The notes: a model not told the origin generated them from the sequence alone. A stretch of DNA of 64,000 bases from Desulfogranum japonicum DSM 18378 (GCF_000429945.1 NZ_AUCV01000005.1:124001-188000), one strand, 5' to 3'; shown: positions 1 to 10,287, counted from the first letter of the stretch. A program made the numbers and translations.

Positions 1-1361
1 ATCTTGAGCAACGCGGGGTACCCTCTGAATTTATAAAGCGATATCGGCTGGGTTTTGCGCCTTCTCCACAGGCAGTTGGATGGGCCTTTCAAACCCAGGC
101 TTTACAAAAGAAATCCATTGCAACAGACATACTGGAGCAGGCTGGGCTGTCTGTCAAGAAAGAGCGGGGAGGTTATTATGACAGGTTCCGCTCGAGAATC
201 ATGTTTCCAATTTTTGACATGACAGGCCAGGTGGTAGCATTTGGTGGAAGGATACTGGGGGATGGAAAACCCAAGTATATGAATTCGCCGGAGAGTCCTG
301 TTTTTGAAAAAAGCAGACTGCTGTTTGGCCTGTATCAGCATCGTGAAGCGATACGGCAAAAGCGAACAGCTATAGTTGTGGAGGGGAACTTCGACCTTCT
401 GATGCTGGCTGTCCATGGTGTCGATAATGTGGTGGCACCGTTAGGAACATCGTTGACCCCCCATCATGTTCGGCAGATGCGCAGCTATTGTGATCAGGCG
501 GTTTTGTTGTTTGACGCCGACACGGCTGGACTGAAGGCTGCGATGCGAAGTGTTCCCTACTTTTTAGCGGAAAGTCTGGAGTGCAGGATTGCACTTCTGC
601 CCGAAGGACACGATCCCGATAGTTTTGTCAGGGAAGCAGGCCCAGCAGGTATTCAACAGCGAGTTGAGCAGGCAAGACCCTTGGCAGAGTTCGTTTTTGA
701 TACCTTGGTAAAGGAATATGGATTGACCTTGTCAGGCAAGGCGAAAATCGTGGAGGACTTAAAACCCTTATTGCGAGATGCAAAGGATTCCACACAGCGC
801 AGCCTGATGAAAGCTCATTTCAGTGAAAAATTAGGAACGGATCTGTCTTTGTTTGAAGACGGTGGAAAAACACTGCCGGCAACAGTACCCATTCCTGAAC
901 CGAGAGTAATCCCTAACAACCTCCAGAAAAAAGAACGGCAACTCTTCGAGTTTTTGTTGTTACATCCAGAATGTTATCAAGATCTGGCTGAGGCGGGACT
1001 GACAGCTGTAATAGAAGGGGGGGTGGCTGTTCAACTTCTTGAAATACTTGAGAAATTTTGTTTGGAGGACGCCCCTGATCCTGAGCGCATCTTTGAGTTA
1101 ACCACTGACGAATCCGTACGTAGCAGCATAGCTGACTTGCTGACTTCTGTATCTGTATATGCTGATCCGGAAGATGGGGATTCTGTAAAAGCATCCATGC
1201 TCAAAGAGTTGTTGCATTGGATAGAAGAAGTCAATTATCAAAAAAACGGAAATGTCTTGCAGCAGCAGATCAATGAAGCAGAGAGAACTGGCGATCTTTC
1301 TCTGTTGATGGAACTTTTAAACAAAAAGATGCTGTTGGGCAAAAAAAGAAAGGGTTATTAA
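1..1361 (+). CDS. dnaG: DNA primase DnaG, 5' end outside window
   Basis: C-terminal part of the replicative primase, which makes RNA primers for DNA replication. The frame is already open at base 3 and ends at TAA 1359-1361, so the zinc-binding domain and early catalytic core lie outside the window. Visible are the core motif YYDRFRSRIMFPI, AFGGRILGDGKPKY, the Toprim segment VVEGNFDLLML and the metal-binding LLFDADTAG (about 504-530), followed by a poorly conserved helicase-binding tail. ATG codons inside this stretch, for example at 201, fall in conserved primase sequence and are not starts. rpoD follows, the familiar dnaG-rpoD arrangement. Confidence 0.96.
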   Translation, partial: LEQRGVPSEFIKRYRLGFAPSPQAVGWAFQTQALQKKSIATDILEQAGLSVKKERGGYYDRFRSRIMFPIFDMTGQVVAFGGRILGDGKPKYMNSPESPVFEKSRLLFGLYQHREAIRQKRTAIVVEGNFDLLMLAVHGVDNVVAPLGTSLTPHHVRQMRSYCDQAVLLFDADTAGLKAAMRSVPYFLAESLECRIALLPEGHDPDSFVREAGPAGIQQRVEQARPLAEFVFDTLVKEYGLTLSGKAKIVEDLKPLLRDAKDSTQRSLMKAHFSEKLGTDLSLFEDGGKTLPATVPIPEPRVIPNNLQKKERQLFEFLLLHPECYQDLAEAGLTAVIEGGVAVQLLEILEKFCLEDAPDPERIFELTTDESVRSSIADLLTSVSVYADPEDGDSVKASMLKELLHWIEEVNYQKNGNVLQQQINEAERTGDLSLLMELLNKKMLLGKKRKGY

Positions 1362-1591
1362 GATAACCTATTGAAAAAATGTACAATGCTGGTACTCTTC
1401 GGATGGAGTGAGACCCTAGAGAAGGTGTCAAGGGGGGAGGGCTGGAGAAAAAAGTGTGTGATTTTATGCTGTTAGGAGAGTGTCACAGGCGATTTGTTCG
1501 CAGCTGTTTTTTCCCACATTTCTTGTTTTGTGTCGGGAAAAGGCGACGGTAGCTTTTTTTATGAGTGGAGCTGTTATCCTGGGGAGCGAGA

Positions 1592-3223
1592 ATGCACAAA
1601 ACAGAGCATCAGTTTGATGAAGATTTGAGGTTGGATACTTTGATCGACAACGAGGGTGTAAAAAAAGCCAAGCCTACAAAAGACAATGAGAGAAGTTCGT
1701 TAACAAAGAAAAAAGACACCGTTGAAACGGTCAGCCATGATGGCAAAGATCGCCGTACCCGTATAGACAGACGTTCGGGTAAAGATCGCCGGCGAACTGA
1801 CAGGCGCGGGATGGGGACAACCTTGGACCCAATGAATATTTACTTGCGCGAAATGGGCAACCAGAAGCTGCTGAGTCATGAAGAAGAGATTGAGCTGGCA
1901 AAAATGGTTGAGGATGGTGAATCGCGAATTCAGTATGCTGTACTGCGATTGACCCTTGGTATTACAGCACTGAATGATCTGGCTGAAAATATTCTACGCG
2001 GGAGTACACGTATAAACACTGTGGTCCGTGGTGTTTCCGATAACGATGACAAAGCGTTGAATAAGGTCCGGGATTCTTTGCTGGACAACGTGGAAGAGGC
2101 CAATGAGCTGGATGCAAAACGCCGGGAATTGTTTCTGGAACTGAAGAAGAATGCCGGTGATGGGGAAATGGAACAGCGACTTGTCGAGGAAATTCTTGCG
2201 GTCGGTTGGGAGATTTCCAATTTGTTTAAACAGCATCGCCTCTGTTCCAAAGGCATTCTTTCAGTGGCTGACGCTGTGAAAGAGCTGAGTATGAAGTTCA
2301 ATAAGGTCAGAGTTGTGGCCCAGCAGAGGGAGTTGCTGGCAGCCCGGCGTGAAAAATCATCCAATGGAAAAGAGGATGAGGTCAGCCCGGCCGAAATTGA
2401 ACGGCATATCTCTCTGGAACTCGCTGAAACCATAGGCGTAAGCTGGACTGCATTCATGGAAATTCAGCAGGAAATTGAGTTGGGACGGGAAATGGCCAAG
2501 CAGGCAAAGGAAGCTTTGGTACGGGCTAACCTGCGACTCGTAATTTCCGTCGCTAAAAAATTCCTCAATCGAGGCATGCAATTACCTGACCTGATCCAGG
2601 AAGGCAATATCGGTCTCATGAAGGCAGTGGAAAAATATGATTATCAGCGTGGCTACAAATTTTCAACCTATGCCACCTGGTGGATCAGGCAGGCGGTGAC
2701 CAGAGGTATCGCCGATCAGGGGAGAACTATACGTCTGCCCGTTCATATGATTGAAACCATAAACAGGTTGTTACGTTTCTCTAAAGATTTCCAGAGGTTG
2801 GAGAGTAGGGAGCCTACCCCTGAAGAGATGGCAGAGCAGCTCGGAACTGATGTGGAAAAGGTGAATATCGCCTTGAAAACCGCTAAAGATGCAATCTCTC
2901 TCGATGCTCCTGTTAGTGAGGAAGAGGATGCCATGCTCAGCGATTTTATCGAAGATCATGCTCATCCTGATCCACAGGAGAATTCCATCACAGAAAGCCT
3001 AAAACGTTGCTTGTGTAAAGTTATGGGATCCCTAACGCCCAGAGAAGAAAAAGTGTTACGTATGCGGTATGGCATTGAGATCGGCTGCGATCACACGCTG
3101 GAAGAGGTCGGGCAATGCTTTTCTGTGACCAGGGAGCGTATCCGGCAGATAGAAGCCCAGGCTATTAAAAAGCTCAGGCACCCATCTCGCAGTTCTGATC
3201 TGGAAGCATTTATTATTGATTGA
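1592..3223 (+). CDS. rpoD: RNA polymerase primary sigma factor RpoD
   Basis: Housekeeping sigma-70 that directs RNA polymerase to most promoters. The 543-residue protein shows region 1.2 ([11 protein letters not shown]), a long non-conserved insert, region 2 ([48 protein letters not shown]), region 3 and region 4 with the helix-turn-helix [23 protein letters not shown] 1592 is chosen because GGGGAG lies just upstream; a GTG at 1565 in the same frame lacks such a site. The N-terminal 80 residues do not look like a normal acidic region 1.1: they contain a basic DRR-repeat tract ([20 protein letters not shown]). The C terminus (DLEAFIID) is also atypical. Confidence 0.96.
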   Translation: MHKTEHQFDEDLRLDTLIDNEGVKKAKPTKDNERSSLTKKKDTVETVSHDGKDRRTRIDRRSGKDRRRTDRRGMGTTLDPMNIYLREMGNQKLLSHEEEIELAKMVEDGESRIQYAVLRLTLGITALNDLAENILRGSTRINTVVRGVSDNDDKALNKVRDSLLDNVEEANELDAKRRELFLELKKNAGDGEMEQRLVEEILAVGWEISNLFKQHRLCSKGILSVADAVKELSMKFNKVRVVAQQRELLAARREKSSNGKEDEVSPAEIERHISLELAETIGVSWTAFMEIQQEIELGREMAKQAKEALVRANLRLVISVAKKFLNRGMQLPDLIQEGNIGLMKAVEKYDYQRGYKFSTYATWWIRQAVTRGIADQGRTIRLPVHMIETINRLLRFSKDFQRLESREPTPEEMAEQLGTDVEKVNIALKTAKDAISLDAPVSEEEDAMLSDFIEDHAHPDPQENSITESLKRCLCKVMGSLTPREEKVLRMRYGIEIGCDHTLEEVGQCFSVTRERIRQIEAQAIKKLRHPSRSSDLEAFIID

Positions 3224-3340
3224 CAGCCTGTTCGTCATTTTAAGGGCGACTCATTTTTTTCAATGCATGTAGGTGGAATCTTGAGATTGAGAAAAGTGTT
3301 AGCTGAGAGAGTCCTGTGTTGATTATTCGTAAGGCGCATT

Positions 3341-4465
3341 GTGCATATCTGTTCCCATGCCATTGAATGGCTTACCTTGTTATTTCTGGATGGCTTGGGA
3401 ACTTCTGCACGTAACCGGCTGGTTCAACATTGTAAATCACCCGGGGAGCTTTTAGAAGAAAGCTGGCTGGAAACGGCTGGATTGGCTCCCCGTGTTCTCA
3501 ACGCCTTTAAAGACAGATCAAATAAAGAACGTGCATTGGAACGTGCAAAACATGAGTTGGAAGCGCTTTCACGAAATCATTGCTCTCTCATCGGCCAATG
3601 TTGTTCCTTGTATCCTGAGGAATTGAAAAATATTGCAGACCCTCCATTGTTACTCTATGCCGTGGGGGATCTGCAGTCTTTTCGCCTTCCACGTGTTGCC
3701 ATAGTGGGTTCCAGGAGTGCAACTTCCTATGGCAAAAGAATCAGTGCAACCCTGGCAAAGGATCTTTCCCTTCAAGGCATTTGTGTAGTTTCTGGAGGGG
3801 CTTACGGTGTAGACGCTCAGGCTCACCGAGGTGCTCTTGCAGCTGGAGGGCGCACCATCTGCGTATTCGGCTGCGGTGTGAATGTCACGTATCCCCAAGA
3901 ACACAGGGATTTGTATGCACAAATAAAGGAAAAGGGAGTATTGCTTTCTGAATTTCCACTTGGCAGCAAACCCAGCAGGTTCCATTTTCCAATGCGTAAC
4001 AGAATTATCAGCGGCATTTCAAAAGGGATAGTTGTCGTGGAGGCAACCGAAAAATCTGGCTCTCTCATCACTGCCCGGCTCGCTCTGGATCAGGGGAGAG
4101 ACGTGTTTGCAGTTCCAGGGAGAATTGATTCAGCTAAAAGTCGAGGGTGCCACCGTCTCATTCAAACAGGAGCGTTTCTTGCGCAGAATGCAGGTGAAAT
4201 TGTCACTGAACTTCAGTTGTTTGATCTTCACGAGACTGAGTTGTGCAGAAGACAGGAGGCAAGTGGTGACCATGGACAGGCTTTGAGTCCTGGTGCACAG
4301 AAACTGCTCGAAAAAATGGAACCATATCCGCTCTCCATTGATGTCCTGGGAAGAAGCAGTGGCTATTCTGCCATCGATTTGCCTGGATTGCTATTGGAAC
4401 TGGAACTGGCTGGCGTGATACGCCAACTTCCTGGCCAGCTTTATGAACTTGTCAGTTTGTCATAG
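3341..4465 (+). CDS. dprA: DNA-processing protein DprA (Smf)
   Basis: Protein of 374 residues that in transformable bacteria binds incoming single-stranded DNA and loads RecA; the family is also common in bacteria not known to be competent. Seen: an N-terminal helical region, the Rossmann-like DprA core (IVGSRSATSYGKRIS, VSGGAYGVDAQAHRGAL, FPLGSKPSRFHFPMRNRII, EKSGSLITARLALDQGRDVFAVPG) and a C-terminal winged-helix region from about residue 310. The start is GTG, with AAGGCGC about 7 bases upstream. It stands alone between rpoD and rpe, same strand as both. Confidence 0.94.
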   Translation: MHICSHAIEWLTLLFLDGLGTSARNRLVQHCKSPGELLEESWLETAGLAPRVLNAFKDRSNKERALERAKHELEALSRNHCSLIGQCCSLYPEELKNIADPPLLLYAVGDLQSFRLPRVAIVGSRSATSYGKRISATLAKDLSLQGICVVSGGAYGVDAQAHRGALAAGGRTICVFGCGVNVTYPQEHRDLYAQIKEKGVLLSEFPLGSKPSRFHFPMRNRIISGISKGIVVVEATEKSGSLITARLALDQGRDVFAVPGRIDSAKSRGCHRLIQTGAFLAQNAGEIVTELQLFDLHETELCRRQEASGDHGQALSPGAQKLLEKMEPYPLSIDVLGRSSGYSAIDLPGLLLELELAGVIRQLPGQLYELVSLS

Positions 4466-4892
4466 ATTTTAAGGCCGCGATCCTGGCGTGTCGTTTCGAG
4501 TCAGGCATTCTACCTTCTTCTCTTGGGATGGAGACTCTTCTTGTCAGTTTTGCTTCTCATTTGATGTCTGATACGGTACCCTTTACCTGTTTTTGCAGGT
4601 TGGCAGCACATGATGTTTTGGGCACCGGGTGAGACCATCATCAATTTGACATCCCTGAGTCCGTATGTTGCCACTGCAAAATATACACTGAGAAATGTTG
4701 GCCACCAGGAGTTTGTCGGAGAAAATTCTTTTCCCTCATGTTTTGTTTTTTCAGGAAAATCAATGTTCACAATTCAACTATATGGCTGTGCTTGATTTCC
4801 TGAAAATGCCTTAATCTGAGAAAAAATAGCAATTCTCCGGCAGACTCCTTGTCAAAACTATTTATTTATACAAATAACCATAGGTGACGAAT
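4466..4892. other. gene-free spacer dprA-rpe
   Basis: About 430 bases with no convincing gene. A GTG-started reading frame on the minus strand (4510-4770, 86 residues, ending in KRRR) and a short plus-strand frame (4610-4795) cross it, but neither resembles a known family or has a strong ribosome binding site. It may contain the rpe promoter; none was assigned. Confidence 0.5.
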
Positions 4893-5555
4893 ATGAAGTC
4901 GCTTCAAATTGCTCCGTCTATTCTTTCTGCTGATTTTTCAAGATTGGCGGAGGAAGTACGCGCAGTGGAGAAGGCAGGGGCAGATGTCATCCACGTGGAT
5001 GTCATGGACGGCCATTTTGTGCCCAATATTACCATGGGCCCACTGGTTGTGAAAGCAGTCCGTAAGATCACTGATCTACCGCTGGACGTACATCTCATGA
5101 TTTCTGATCCGGATAAATATATTGAATCATTTGCCCATGCCGGAGCTGATTGGATAACCGTACATGTAGAAGCCTGTACCCATTTGCATCGGACCCTGTC
5201 CGCCATCCGTGGGTTGGGAAAAAAAGCCGGTGCAGTGCTGAATCCGGCAACCTCACTTACAACCCTTGATTATGTGTTGGAAGAAGTGGATCTGGTAATG
5301 CTGATGAGTGTCAATCCAGGGTTTGGAGGACAGAGTTTTATCCGTTCCACATTGGATAAAATTAGAGACCTGCGAGAAAAGCTTGATCAATGCAATCCAG
5401 AAGCCGGTATCGAGATTGACGGCGGCATCGGGCCGGAGACCATAGGAGAGGTCGCGGCAGCTGGCGCTAATATTTTTGTCGCAGGCTCAGCAATATACGG
5501 AAAAAGTGATTATGCCGAAGTGATAGCTGTATTGAAAGAGCGTGCCACACGCTGA
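4893..5555 (+). CDS. rpe: ribulose-phosphate 3-epimerase
   Basis: Interconverts ribulose 5-phosphate and xylulose 5-phosphate in the pentose phosphate pathway. The 220-residue TIM barrel shows the full signature: [13 protein letters not shown] at the start, [17 protein letters not shown] with metal-binding His and Asp, [23 protein letters not shown] and EIDGGI near the end. ATG 4893 is preceded by AGGTGA six bases away; the upstream GTG at 4884 lies within that site and is not preferred. pgi follows 27 bases downstream on the same strand, suggesting a small sugar-phosphate operon. Confidence 0.96.
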   Translation: MKSLQIAPSILSADFSRLAEEVRAVEKAGADVIHVDVMDGHFVPNITMGPLVVKAVRKITDLPLDVHLMISDPDKYIESFAHAGADWITVHVEACTHLHRTLSAIRGLGKKAGAVLNPATSLTTLDYVLEEVDLVMLMSVNPGFGGQSFIRSTLDKIRDLREKLDQCNPEAGIEIDGGIGPETIGEVAAAGANIFVAGSAIYGKSDYAEVIAVLKERATR

Positions 5556-5582
5556 TGAGGAATTCCACAACCGGGAGGTCCC

Positions 5583-7193
5583 ATGCAGTTTATTGATTTT
5601 GATACGTTGCCAAGCAAAAATGCATTGGCCAATCTTGCGCAAACCCCCTTTGATCTTACTTCAGATGACGCCCTCTCTGAAGAACGACTTGAAACATATG
5701 TTTGTTCGTCAGCGGGGTTTGACCTGCTCTATGCCACCCAGAGAATAGATGACAACGTGCTTGATTCGCTCCAGCAGATGGTCGATGAAGCAGGATTAAT
5801 AGAAAAATTTGCAGCTATGAAAAGGGGTGCCATCCTTAATTTCATTGAGGGGTTTGAGAGTGAACAACGGCAGGTTCTGCATACGGCCTGCCGTGATCTT
5901 TTTTCTGAGGCTCCTCTGTGCCCTGAGGCCACAGAAGCTGCAAGGGAGGAGTTGGATAAACTCAAACTTTTTCTTGATAAACTGGCGAACCGCGAATTGG
6001 TAAACAGTCAGGGGCAACCTTTCAACACCATTATTCAGGTGGGGATTGGAGGGTCGGATTTGGGACCCCGGGCATTGGCCCTTGCTCTCAAACCATTTGC
6101 TTTGGACGGGCGGAGTGCTCGTTTTATCGCAAATGTCGATCCCGATGATGCTGCAGAGGTATTGAGGGAGGTCGATCTTTCACGAACACTGATCAATGTT
6201 GTTTCCAAGAGCGGCACAACCCTGGAAACTCTCACGAACGAAATTCTGGTGCGCAGGGCCCTTGAAGATAAAGGTCTGAATCCGTCACATCATATGATTG
6301 CCGTGACAGGAAAAGGCAGTCCCATGGATGATCCGTCACGTTATCTTGCATCCTTCTACATGTATGATTACATAGGAGGCCGATATTCCGCCACATCAAT
6401 GGTCGGTGGTGTAACGCTTGGTTTTTTGCTGGGATTTGATGGTTTTATGGAAATCCTCAAAGGGGCGAATGAAGTTGATATTGCCTCAGAGAACCCCAGT
6501 ATACGGAGAAATATATCCCTGCTCATGGCCATGCTTGGCATCTGGAATCATAATCTGCTGGGATATGCCACGTGTGCGGTGCTCCCCTATAGCCAGGCTC
6601 TGTCGCGTTTCCCCGCACATTTGCAGCAGTGTGACATGGAAAGTAATGGGAAATCCGTCACCCGTTCTGGTACGGCGGTAAGGTATAAGACGGGACCGGT
6701 TTTGTGGGGGGAGCCAGGAACGAATGGTCAGCATGCTTTCTATCAGTTGCTCCACCAGGGAACTGAAGTTGTCCCTGCAGAGTTTATCGGCTTCCGAAAA
6801 AATCAGTATGAACAGGACGTTGAAGTTGAAGGAACCACCTCTCAACAGAAGCTACTGGCCAATTTACTGGCCCAGAGCATAGCTCTGGCAACAGGCAGGC
6901 AAAGCGATAATCCGGTTCGTTCGTTTGCAGGTAACCGTCCCAACAGTATCCTGCTTGCTGAGCAACTGACACCAAGAACCCTGGGGGCTCTTTTGGCTAT
7001 TTACGAGAATCGTATTGCATTTCAGGGATTTTGCTGGAATATAAATTCTTTTGACCAGGAAGGTGTGCAACTGGGTAAGGTTTTAGCTGGAAAAATCCTC
7101 GCTCACATGGTTGCGGATTCTAAAAAAACAGCACAGAAAAAGGAGGGTAGTAGCACCGAAGAAGTGTTGTTAAAAGTCGCGAAGATCATCTGA
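5583..7193 (+). CDS. pgi: glucose-6-phosphate isomerase
   Basis: Interconverts glucose 6-phosphate and fructose 6-phosphate in glycolysis/gluconeogenesis. At 536 residues it has the usual family length and shows two SIS-fold halves with VGIGGSDLGPRALALAL, VVSKSGTTLETLTNE, GGRYSATSMVGG, MESNGKSV and GEPGTNGQHAFYQLLHQG. The signature around QGVQLGKVLAGKI is present as EGVQLGKVLAGKI near the C terminus. ATG 5583 follows GGGAGG with good spacing. It is probably co-transcribed with rpe. A small dyad (TTGTTG/CAACAA near 7219-7233) lies between it and the dsrA promoter. Confidence 0.96.
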   Translation: MQFIDFDTLPSKNALANLAQTPFDLTSDDALSEERLETYVCSSAGFDLLYATQRIDDNVLDSLQQMVDEAGLIEKFAAMKRGAILNFIEGFESEQRQVLHTACRDLFSEAPLCPEATEAAREELDKLKLFLDKLANRELVNSQGQPFNTIIQVGIGGSDLGPRALALALKPFALDGRSARFIANVDPDDAAEVLREVDLSRTLINVVSKSGTTLETLTNEILVRRALEDKGLNPSHHMIAVTGKGSPMDDPSRYLASFYMYDYIGGRYSATSMVGGVTLGFLLGFDGFMEILKGANEVDIASENPSIRRNISLLMAMLGIWNHNLLGYATCAVLPYSQALSRFPAHLQQCDMESNGKSVTRSGTAVRYKTGPVLWGEPGTNGQHAFYQLLHQGTEVVPAEFIGFRKNQYEQDVEVEGTTSQQKLLANLLAQSIALATGRQSDNPVRSFAGNRPNSILLAEQLTPRTLGALLAIYENRIAFQGFCWNINSFDQEGVQLGKVLAGKILAHMVADSKKTAQKKEGSSTEEVLLKVAKII

Positions 7194-7250
7194 TTTCCAG
7201 TTGACGAGAGGCGATGTTTTGTTGGTGCAACAATGGGTTACGCTTTTTTG

Positions 7251-7279
7251 TTGACAAAGACGTTGCGTCCGTTTATCTT
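7251..7279 (+). promoter_or_regulatory. sigma-70 promoter of dsrABD
   Basis: TTGACA at 7251-7256 and TATCTT at 7274-7279 are separated by exactly 17 bases, a perfect -35 box and a fair -10 box. Initiation would be near 7286, giving a 5' leader of about 120 bases before the dsrA ATG at 7407. This predicts that the dsr genes are transcribed independently of pgi. Confidence 0.6.
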
Positions 7280-7406
7280 CGCTTTCTGAATGAGCATTCA
7301 ATGTAGTATTGTCCGCTCTCGTTCTTATCAACGCGACTATGTTGATTACGAAATTTTTTATTTACCGGTTATTTTTCAACCACATAATCTTCTAGGAGGA
7401 ACACTG

Positions 7407-8693
7407 ATGGCAAAGCATGAAACGCCTCTATTGGACGAACTGGAAAAAGGTCCATGGCCGAGTTTCGTCACCGACCTCAAGCGGCAGGCTGAAACAAAGC
7501 CTGAGTGCTGGGACATCCTTGGTCAGCTTGAGCTTTCATACAAAGACAGGATTACCCACTGGAAACACGGTGGTATCGTAGGTGTTTTTGGTTACGGTGG
7601 TGGTATCGTTGGTCGTTACTCTGACGTTCCTGCGCAGTTTCCAGGGGTAGAGCATTTCCATACAGTACGTATTGCGCAGCCATCAGGCCTCTACTACACC
7701 ACAGAGAACCTTCGTGCTCTCATGGATCTGTGGGAAAAATATGGTTCCGGTGTAACAAATATGCATGGTTCCACAGGTGACATGATCTTCCTGGGTACCC
7801 GCACCGAGAATCTTGAGCCCCTGTTCTGGGATCTGACCCATGACCTCGGTCAGGACCTTGGTGGTTCCGGATCCAACCTGCGTACACCAGCCTGTTGTCT
7901 TGGTGAGTCCCGCTGTGAGTGGGCTTGTTACGATTCTCAGGAAATCTGTAATCATCTGACCCAGCATTATCAGGATGAGATTCATCGTCCTGCGTTCCCT
8001 TATAAATTTAAATTTAAATTTTCCGCATGCCCCAATGACTGTGTTGCAGCCATTGCACGTTCCGACTTCTCCGTTATCGGAACATGGAAAGACAATATTC
8101 GCATTGATCAGGCAGCTGTTAAAGAGTACATGGCAGATAATGCTGAGTACCCATCCAACGGTGGTGCGCATAAAGGCGGCGACTGGGGGCCATTCGACAT
8201 TCAGAAAGAAGTTATCGACCTGTGCCCGACACAATGCATGTGGATGGAAGGCGATGAACTGAAAATAGATGATGCAGAATGTACCCGTTGTATGCATTGC
8301 ATTAACGTAATGCCTCGTGCTCTTCGTCCTGGTGCTGAGAAAGGTGCTTCCATTCTGATCGGTGCAAAAGCTCCTATCCTTGACGGTGCACAGTTCTCTA
8401 CACTTGTTATTCCATTTATCGAAGTAAATAAAGAAAGTGACTTTGAAGAAGTCATTGATGTGATCGAAAAAGTTTGGGATTGGTGGATGGAAGTTGGTAA
8501 AAACCGTGAGCGCGTGGGTGAGACCATGCAGCGTGTTGGCCTGCCTACCTTCTTGAGCGTAATGGAAGTTGAGCCTCTGCCACAGCATGTTAAAGAACCT
8601 CGCTCCAACCCATATGTCTTCTGGAAGGAAGAGGAAGTTCCCGGCGGTTGGGATCGTGATGTTAAAGAGTTCAGAAAACGTCACGCCGCGTAA
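7407..8693 (+). CDS. dsrA: dissimilatory sulfite reductase alpha subunit
   Basis: Alpha subunit of the cytoplasmic siroheme enzyme that reduces sulfite in the last stage of sulfate respiration. The 428-residue protein shows GSTGDMIFLGTR, the siroheme-cluster cysteines C164 and C170 (CCLGESRC) and C208 and C212 (SACPNDC), and an inserted ferredoxin domain with CPTQC and CTRCMHC near residues 270-300. ATG 7407 is preceded by AGGAGG; the frame is open further upstream (to a GTG-like codon at 7290) but that part overlaps the promoter and has no dsrA similarity. dsrB follows 56 bases on. Confidence 0.98.
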   Translation: MAKHETPLLDELEKGPWPSFVTDLKRQAETKPECWDILGQLELSYKDRITHWKHGGIVGVFGYGGGIVGRYSDVPAQFPGVEHFHTVRIAQPSGLYYTTENLRALMDLWEKYGSGVTNMHGSTGDMIFLGTRTENLEPLFWDLTHDLGQDLGGSGSNLRTPACCLGESRCEWACYDSQEICNHLTQHYQDEIHRPAFPYKFKFKFSACPNDCVAAIARSDFSVIGTWKDNIRIDQAAVKEYMADNAEYPSNGGAHKGGDWGPFDIQKEVIDLCPTQCMWMEGDELKIDDAECTRCMHCINVMPRALRPGAEKGASILIGAKAPILDGAQFSTLVIPFIEVNKESDFEEVIDVIEKVWDWWMEVGKNRERVGETMQRVGLPTFLSVMEVEPLPQHVKEPRSNPYVFWKEEEVPGGWDRDVKEFRKRHAA

Positions 8694-8749
8694 GAGAACT
8701 TTGAAGAACTGAATAACGAACGTAGAAGTTTATTATAAGGAGACTTATT

Positions 8750-9889
8750 ATGGGTTACGATCCGAAAAATCCTATGGAAGGTCGAATCACCGACTTAGGA
8801 CCGAAATACTATGGTGATATGTTGCCCCCTGTGATCAAGGAGAACAAGGGCAAATGGCTTTATCACGAAATCCTTGAGCCAGGCGTACTCGTACACGTTT
8901 CAGAGACTGGCGCAAAAGTTTTTACCGTACGCTGTGGTTCCCCTCGTCTTGTAACCGTTAGTTATGTACGCGACGTTTGTGATGTTGCTGATAAACATTG
9001 CGACGGCCATGTACGTTGGACTACCCGTAACAACATCGAGTTCATGGTTGACGCAGAGGAAAAAGTTGGACCTCTGAAAGAAACTCTCAAAGGTTATGGC
9101 AACTCCTTCCCAATTGGTGGTACTGGTGCTTCTGTATCCAATATCGTTCATACTCAGGGTTGGGTTCACTGTCATACTCCTGCAACAGATGCTTCCGGTC
9201 CTGTAAAAGCTGTAATGGATGATCTGTTTGAGTACTTCACCTCCATGAAGTTGCCTGCACAGGTACGTATTGCTCTGGCATGTTGTCTGAACATGTGTGG
9301 CGCGGTACATGCATCTGATATCGCTATTCTCGGTATCCACCGTACACCACCTATGATTGACCATGAGCGTATCACAGGTGTTTGTGAGATTCCGCTGGCG
9401 ATTGCTGCTTGTCCTCTCGGAGCTATCAAACCTGCGAAAGCAGAGGTTAATGGTGAAGAGATTAAAACCGTAAAAGTTAACAACGAACGTTGTATGTTCT
9501 GCGGTAACTGCTACACCATGTGTCCTGCAATGCCTTTGGCAGATCCTGAAGGTGACGGTATTGCCATTCTGGTTGGTGGTAAGGTTTCAAACGCTAAATC
9601 AGCACCTAAGTTCTCCAAGCTGGTTGTGCCATTCCTGCCAAATACTACCCCACGCTGGCCTGAGACTGTTGAGGTTATCCGCAACATTCTTGAAGCATAT
9701 GCCAAGGGTGCGAAAAAATATGAGCGCGTTGGCGAGTGGGCTGAGCGTATTGGTTGGGAGAAATTCTTCGAGGAAACCAAAATTCCATTTACCGATAAAT
9801 CAATCGATGACTATCGTTTGGCTTACGATACATGGCGAACCACCGCTCAATTCAAGTTCACAAGCCATACCGCTGCTTATACCAAGTAA
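8750..9889 (+). CDS. dsrB: dissimilatory sulfite reductase beta subunit
   Basis: Beta subunit forming the alpha2-beta2 sulfite reductase with DsrA; it carries the catalytically active siroheme in characterised enzymes. The 379-residue protein contains the cluster-binding cysteines C141 (GWVHCHTP), C178, C179 and C183 (CCLNMC), a ferredoxin domain ([11 protein letters not shown]) and the conserved ending [13 protein letters not shown] cysteine that follows these in Desulfovibrio-type proteins (VHCSD) is alanine here, but it is not a cluster ligand there. A strong ribosome site (AAGGAG) precedes the ATG. Together with dsrD this indicates a reductive-type enzyme. Confidence 0.98.
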   Translation: MGYDPKNPMEGRITDLGPKYYGDMLPPVIKENKGKWLYHEILEPGVLVHVSETGAKVFTVRCGSPRLVTVSYVRDVCDVADKHCDGHVRWTTRNNIEFMVDAEEKVGPLKETLKGYGNSFPIGGTGASVSNIVHTQGWVHCHTPATDASGPVKAVMDDLFEYFTSMKLPAQVRIALACCLNMCGAVHASDIAILGIHRTPPMIDHERITGVCEIPLAIAACPLGAIKPAKAEVNGEEIKTVKVNNERCMFCGNCYTMCPAMPLADPEGDGIAILVGGKVSNAKSAPKFSKLVVPFLPNTTPRWPETVEVIRNILEAYAKGAKKYERVGEWAERIGWEKFFEETKIPFTDKSIDDYRLAYDTWRTTAQFKFTSHTAAYTK

Positions 9890-9902
9890 GGCTATGTAGT
9901 AT

Positions 9903-9930
9903 GATCGACCCTGACTGTTCAGGGTCGATC
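9903..9930 (+). other. perfect hairpin between dsrB and dsrD
   Basis: A 12-base perfect stem (GATCGACCCTGA / TCAGGGTCGATC) with a 4-base loop, 13 bases after the dsrB stop and 36 before dsrD. It is not followed by a run of T, so it is more likely an mRNA-stability or processing element than a full terminator. Confidence 0.7.
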
Positions 9931-9965
9931 TGCCTTTATCATCATTTCATCTCAAGGAGCTGATT

Positions 9966-10196
9966 ATGGCACTGAGTGTAGAAGAAATAGAAGCAGCAAT
10001 GATTGCAAAAGCAGAAAAATCTCCTAAACCACAGCTGTATATAAAAGATTTTTATGCTTGTGCCCCAGATATGAAACCTCGCGAAGTTAAAAAAATTGCG
10101 AATGCGTTGGTTACCAAAGGCAAACTTATGTTTTGGTCTTCTGGATCAACAACAATGTATGCTGTTCCTTCCCGCATTAAAGACGAGGAGAAATAA
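9966..10196 (+). CDS. dsrD: DsrD, sulfite reductase activator
   Basis: Small 76-residue winged-helix-like protein found next to dsrAB in sulfate reducers and reported to stimulate DsrAB activity. Recognised by IKDFYACAPDMKPREVKKIANALVTKGKL and the C-terminal FWSSGSTTMYAVPSR, and by its place after dsrB. AAGGAG lies ahead of the ATG. Its presence supports reductive operation of Dsr, although some disproportionating relatives also carry it. It is the last gene before a strong terminator. Confidence 0.95.
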   Translation: MALSVEEIEAAMIAKAEKSPKPQLYIKDFYACAPDMKPREVKKIANALVTKGKLMFWSSGSTTMYAVPSRIKDEEK

Positions 10197-10231
10197 TTGC
10201 ACTGACATGTGCTGTTATTTCCAGCTGGTAA

Positions 10232-10263
10232 AAAGCGGAGCCCATGGGCTCTGCTTTTTTTTT
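10232..10263 (+). terminator. terminator after dsrD
   Basis: AAAGCGGAGCCC pairs with GGGCTCTGCTTT (one G-T pair), followed by a run of T to 10263. It ends the dsrABD transcript 36 bases after the dsrD stop and 25 bases before birA. Confidence 0.85.
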
Positions 10264-10287
10264 CTGTTTTTTCTAAAAGGTGTAAAG

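Noticed and set aside
4510-4770. 86-residue minus-strand frame between dprA and rpe, basic C terminus
   Set aside because: GTG start without ribosome site, no recognisable motif, overlaps an equally unlikely plus-strand frame.
8000-8022. Short tandem AAATTT repeat in dsrA, possible slippage site
   Set aside because: It encodes the normal YKFKFKF segment of DsrA, and the frame is intact.
7683-8684. Long minus-strand open frame opposite dsrA
   Set aside because: A shadow of the strongly biased dsrA coding sequence; no start signal or family similarity.
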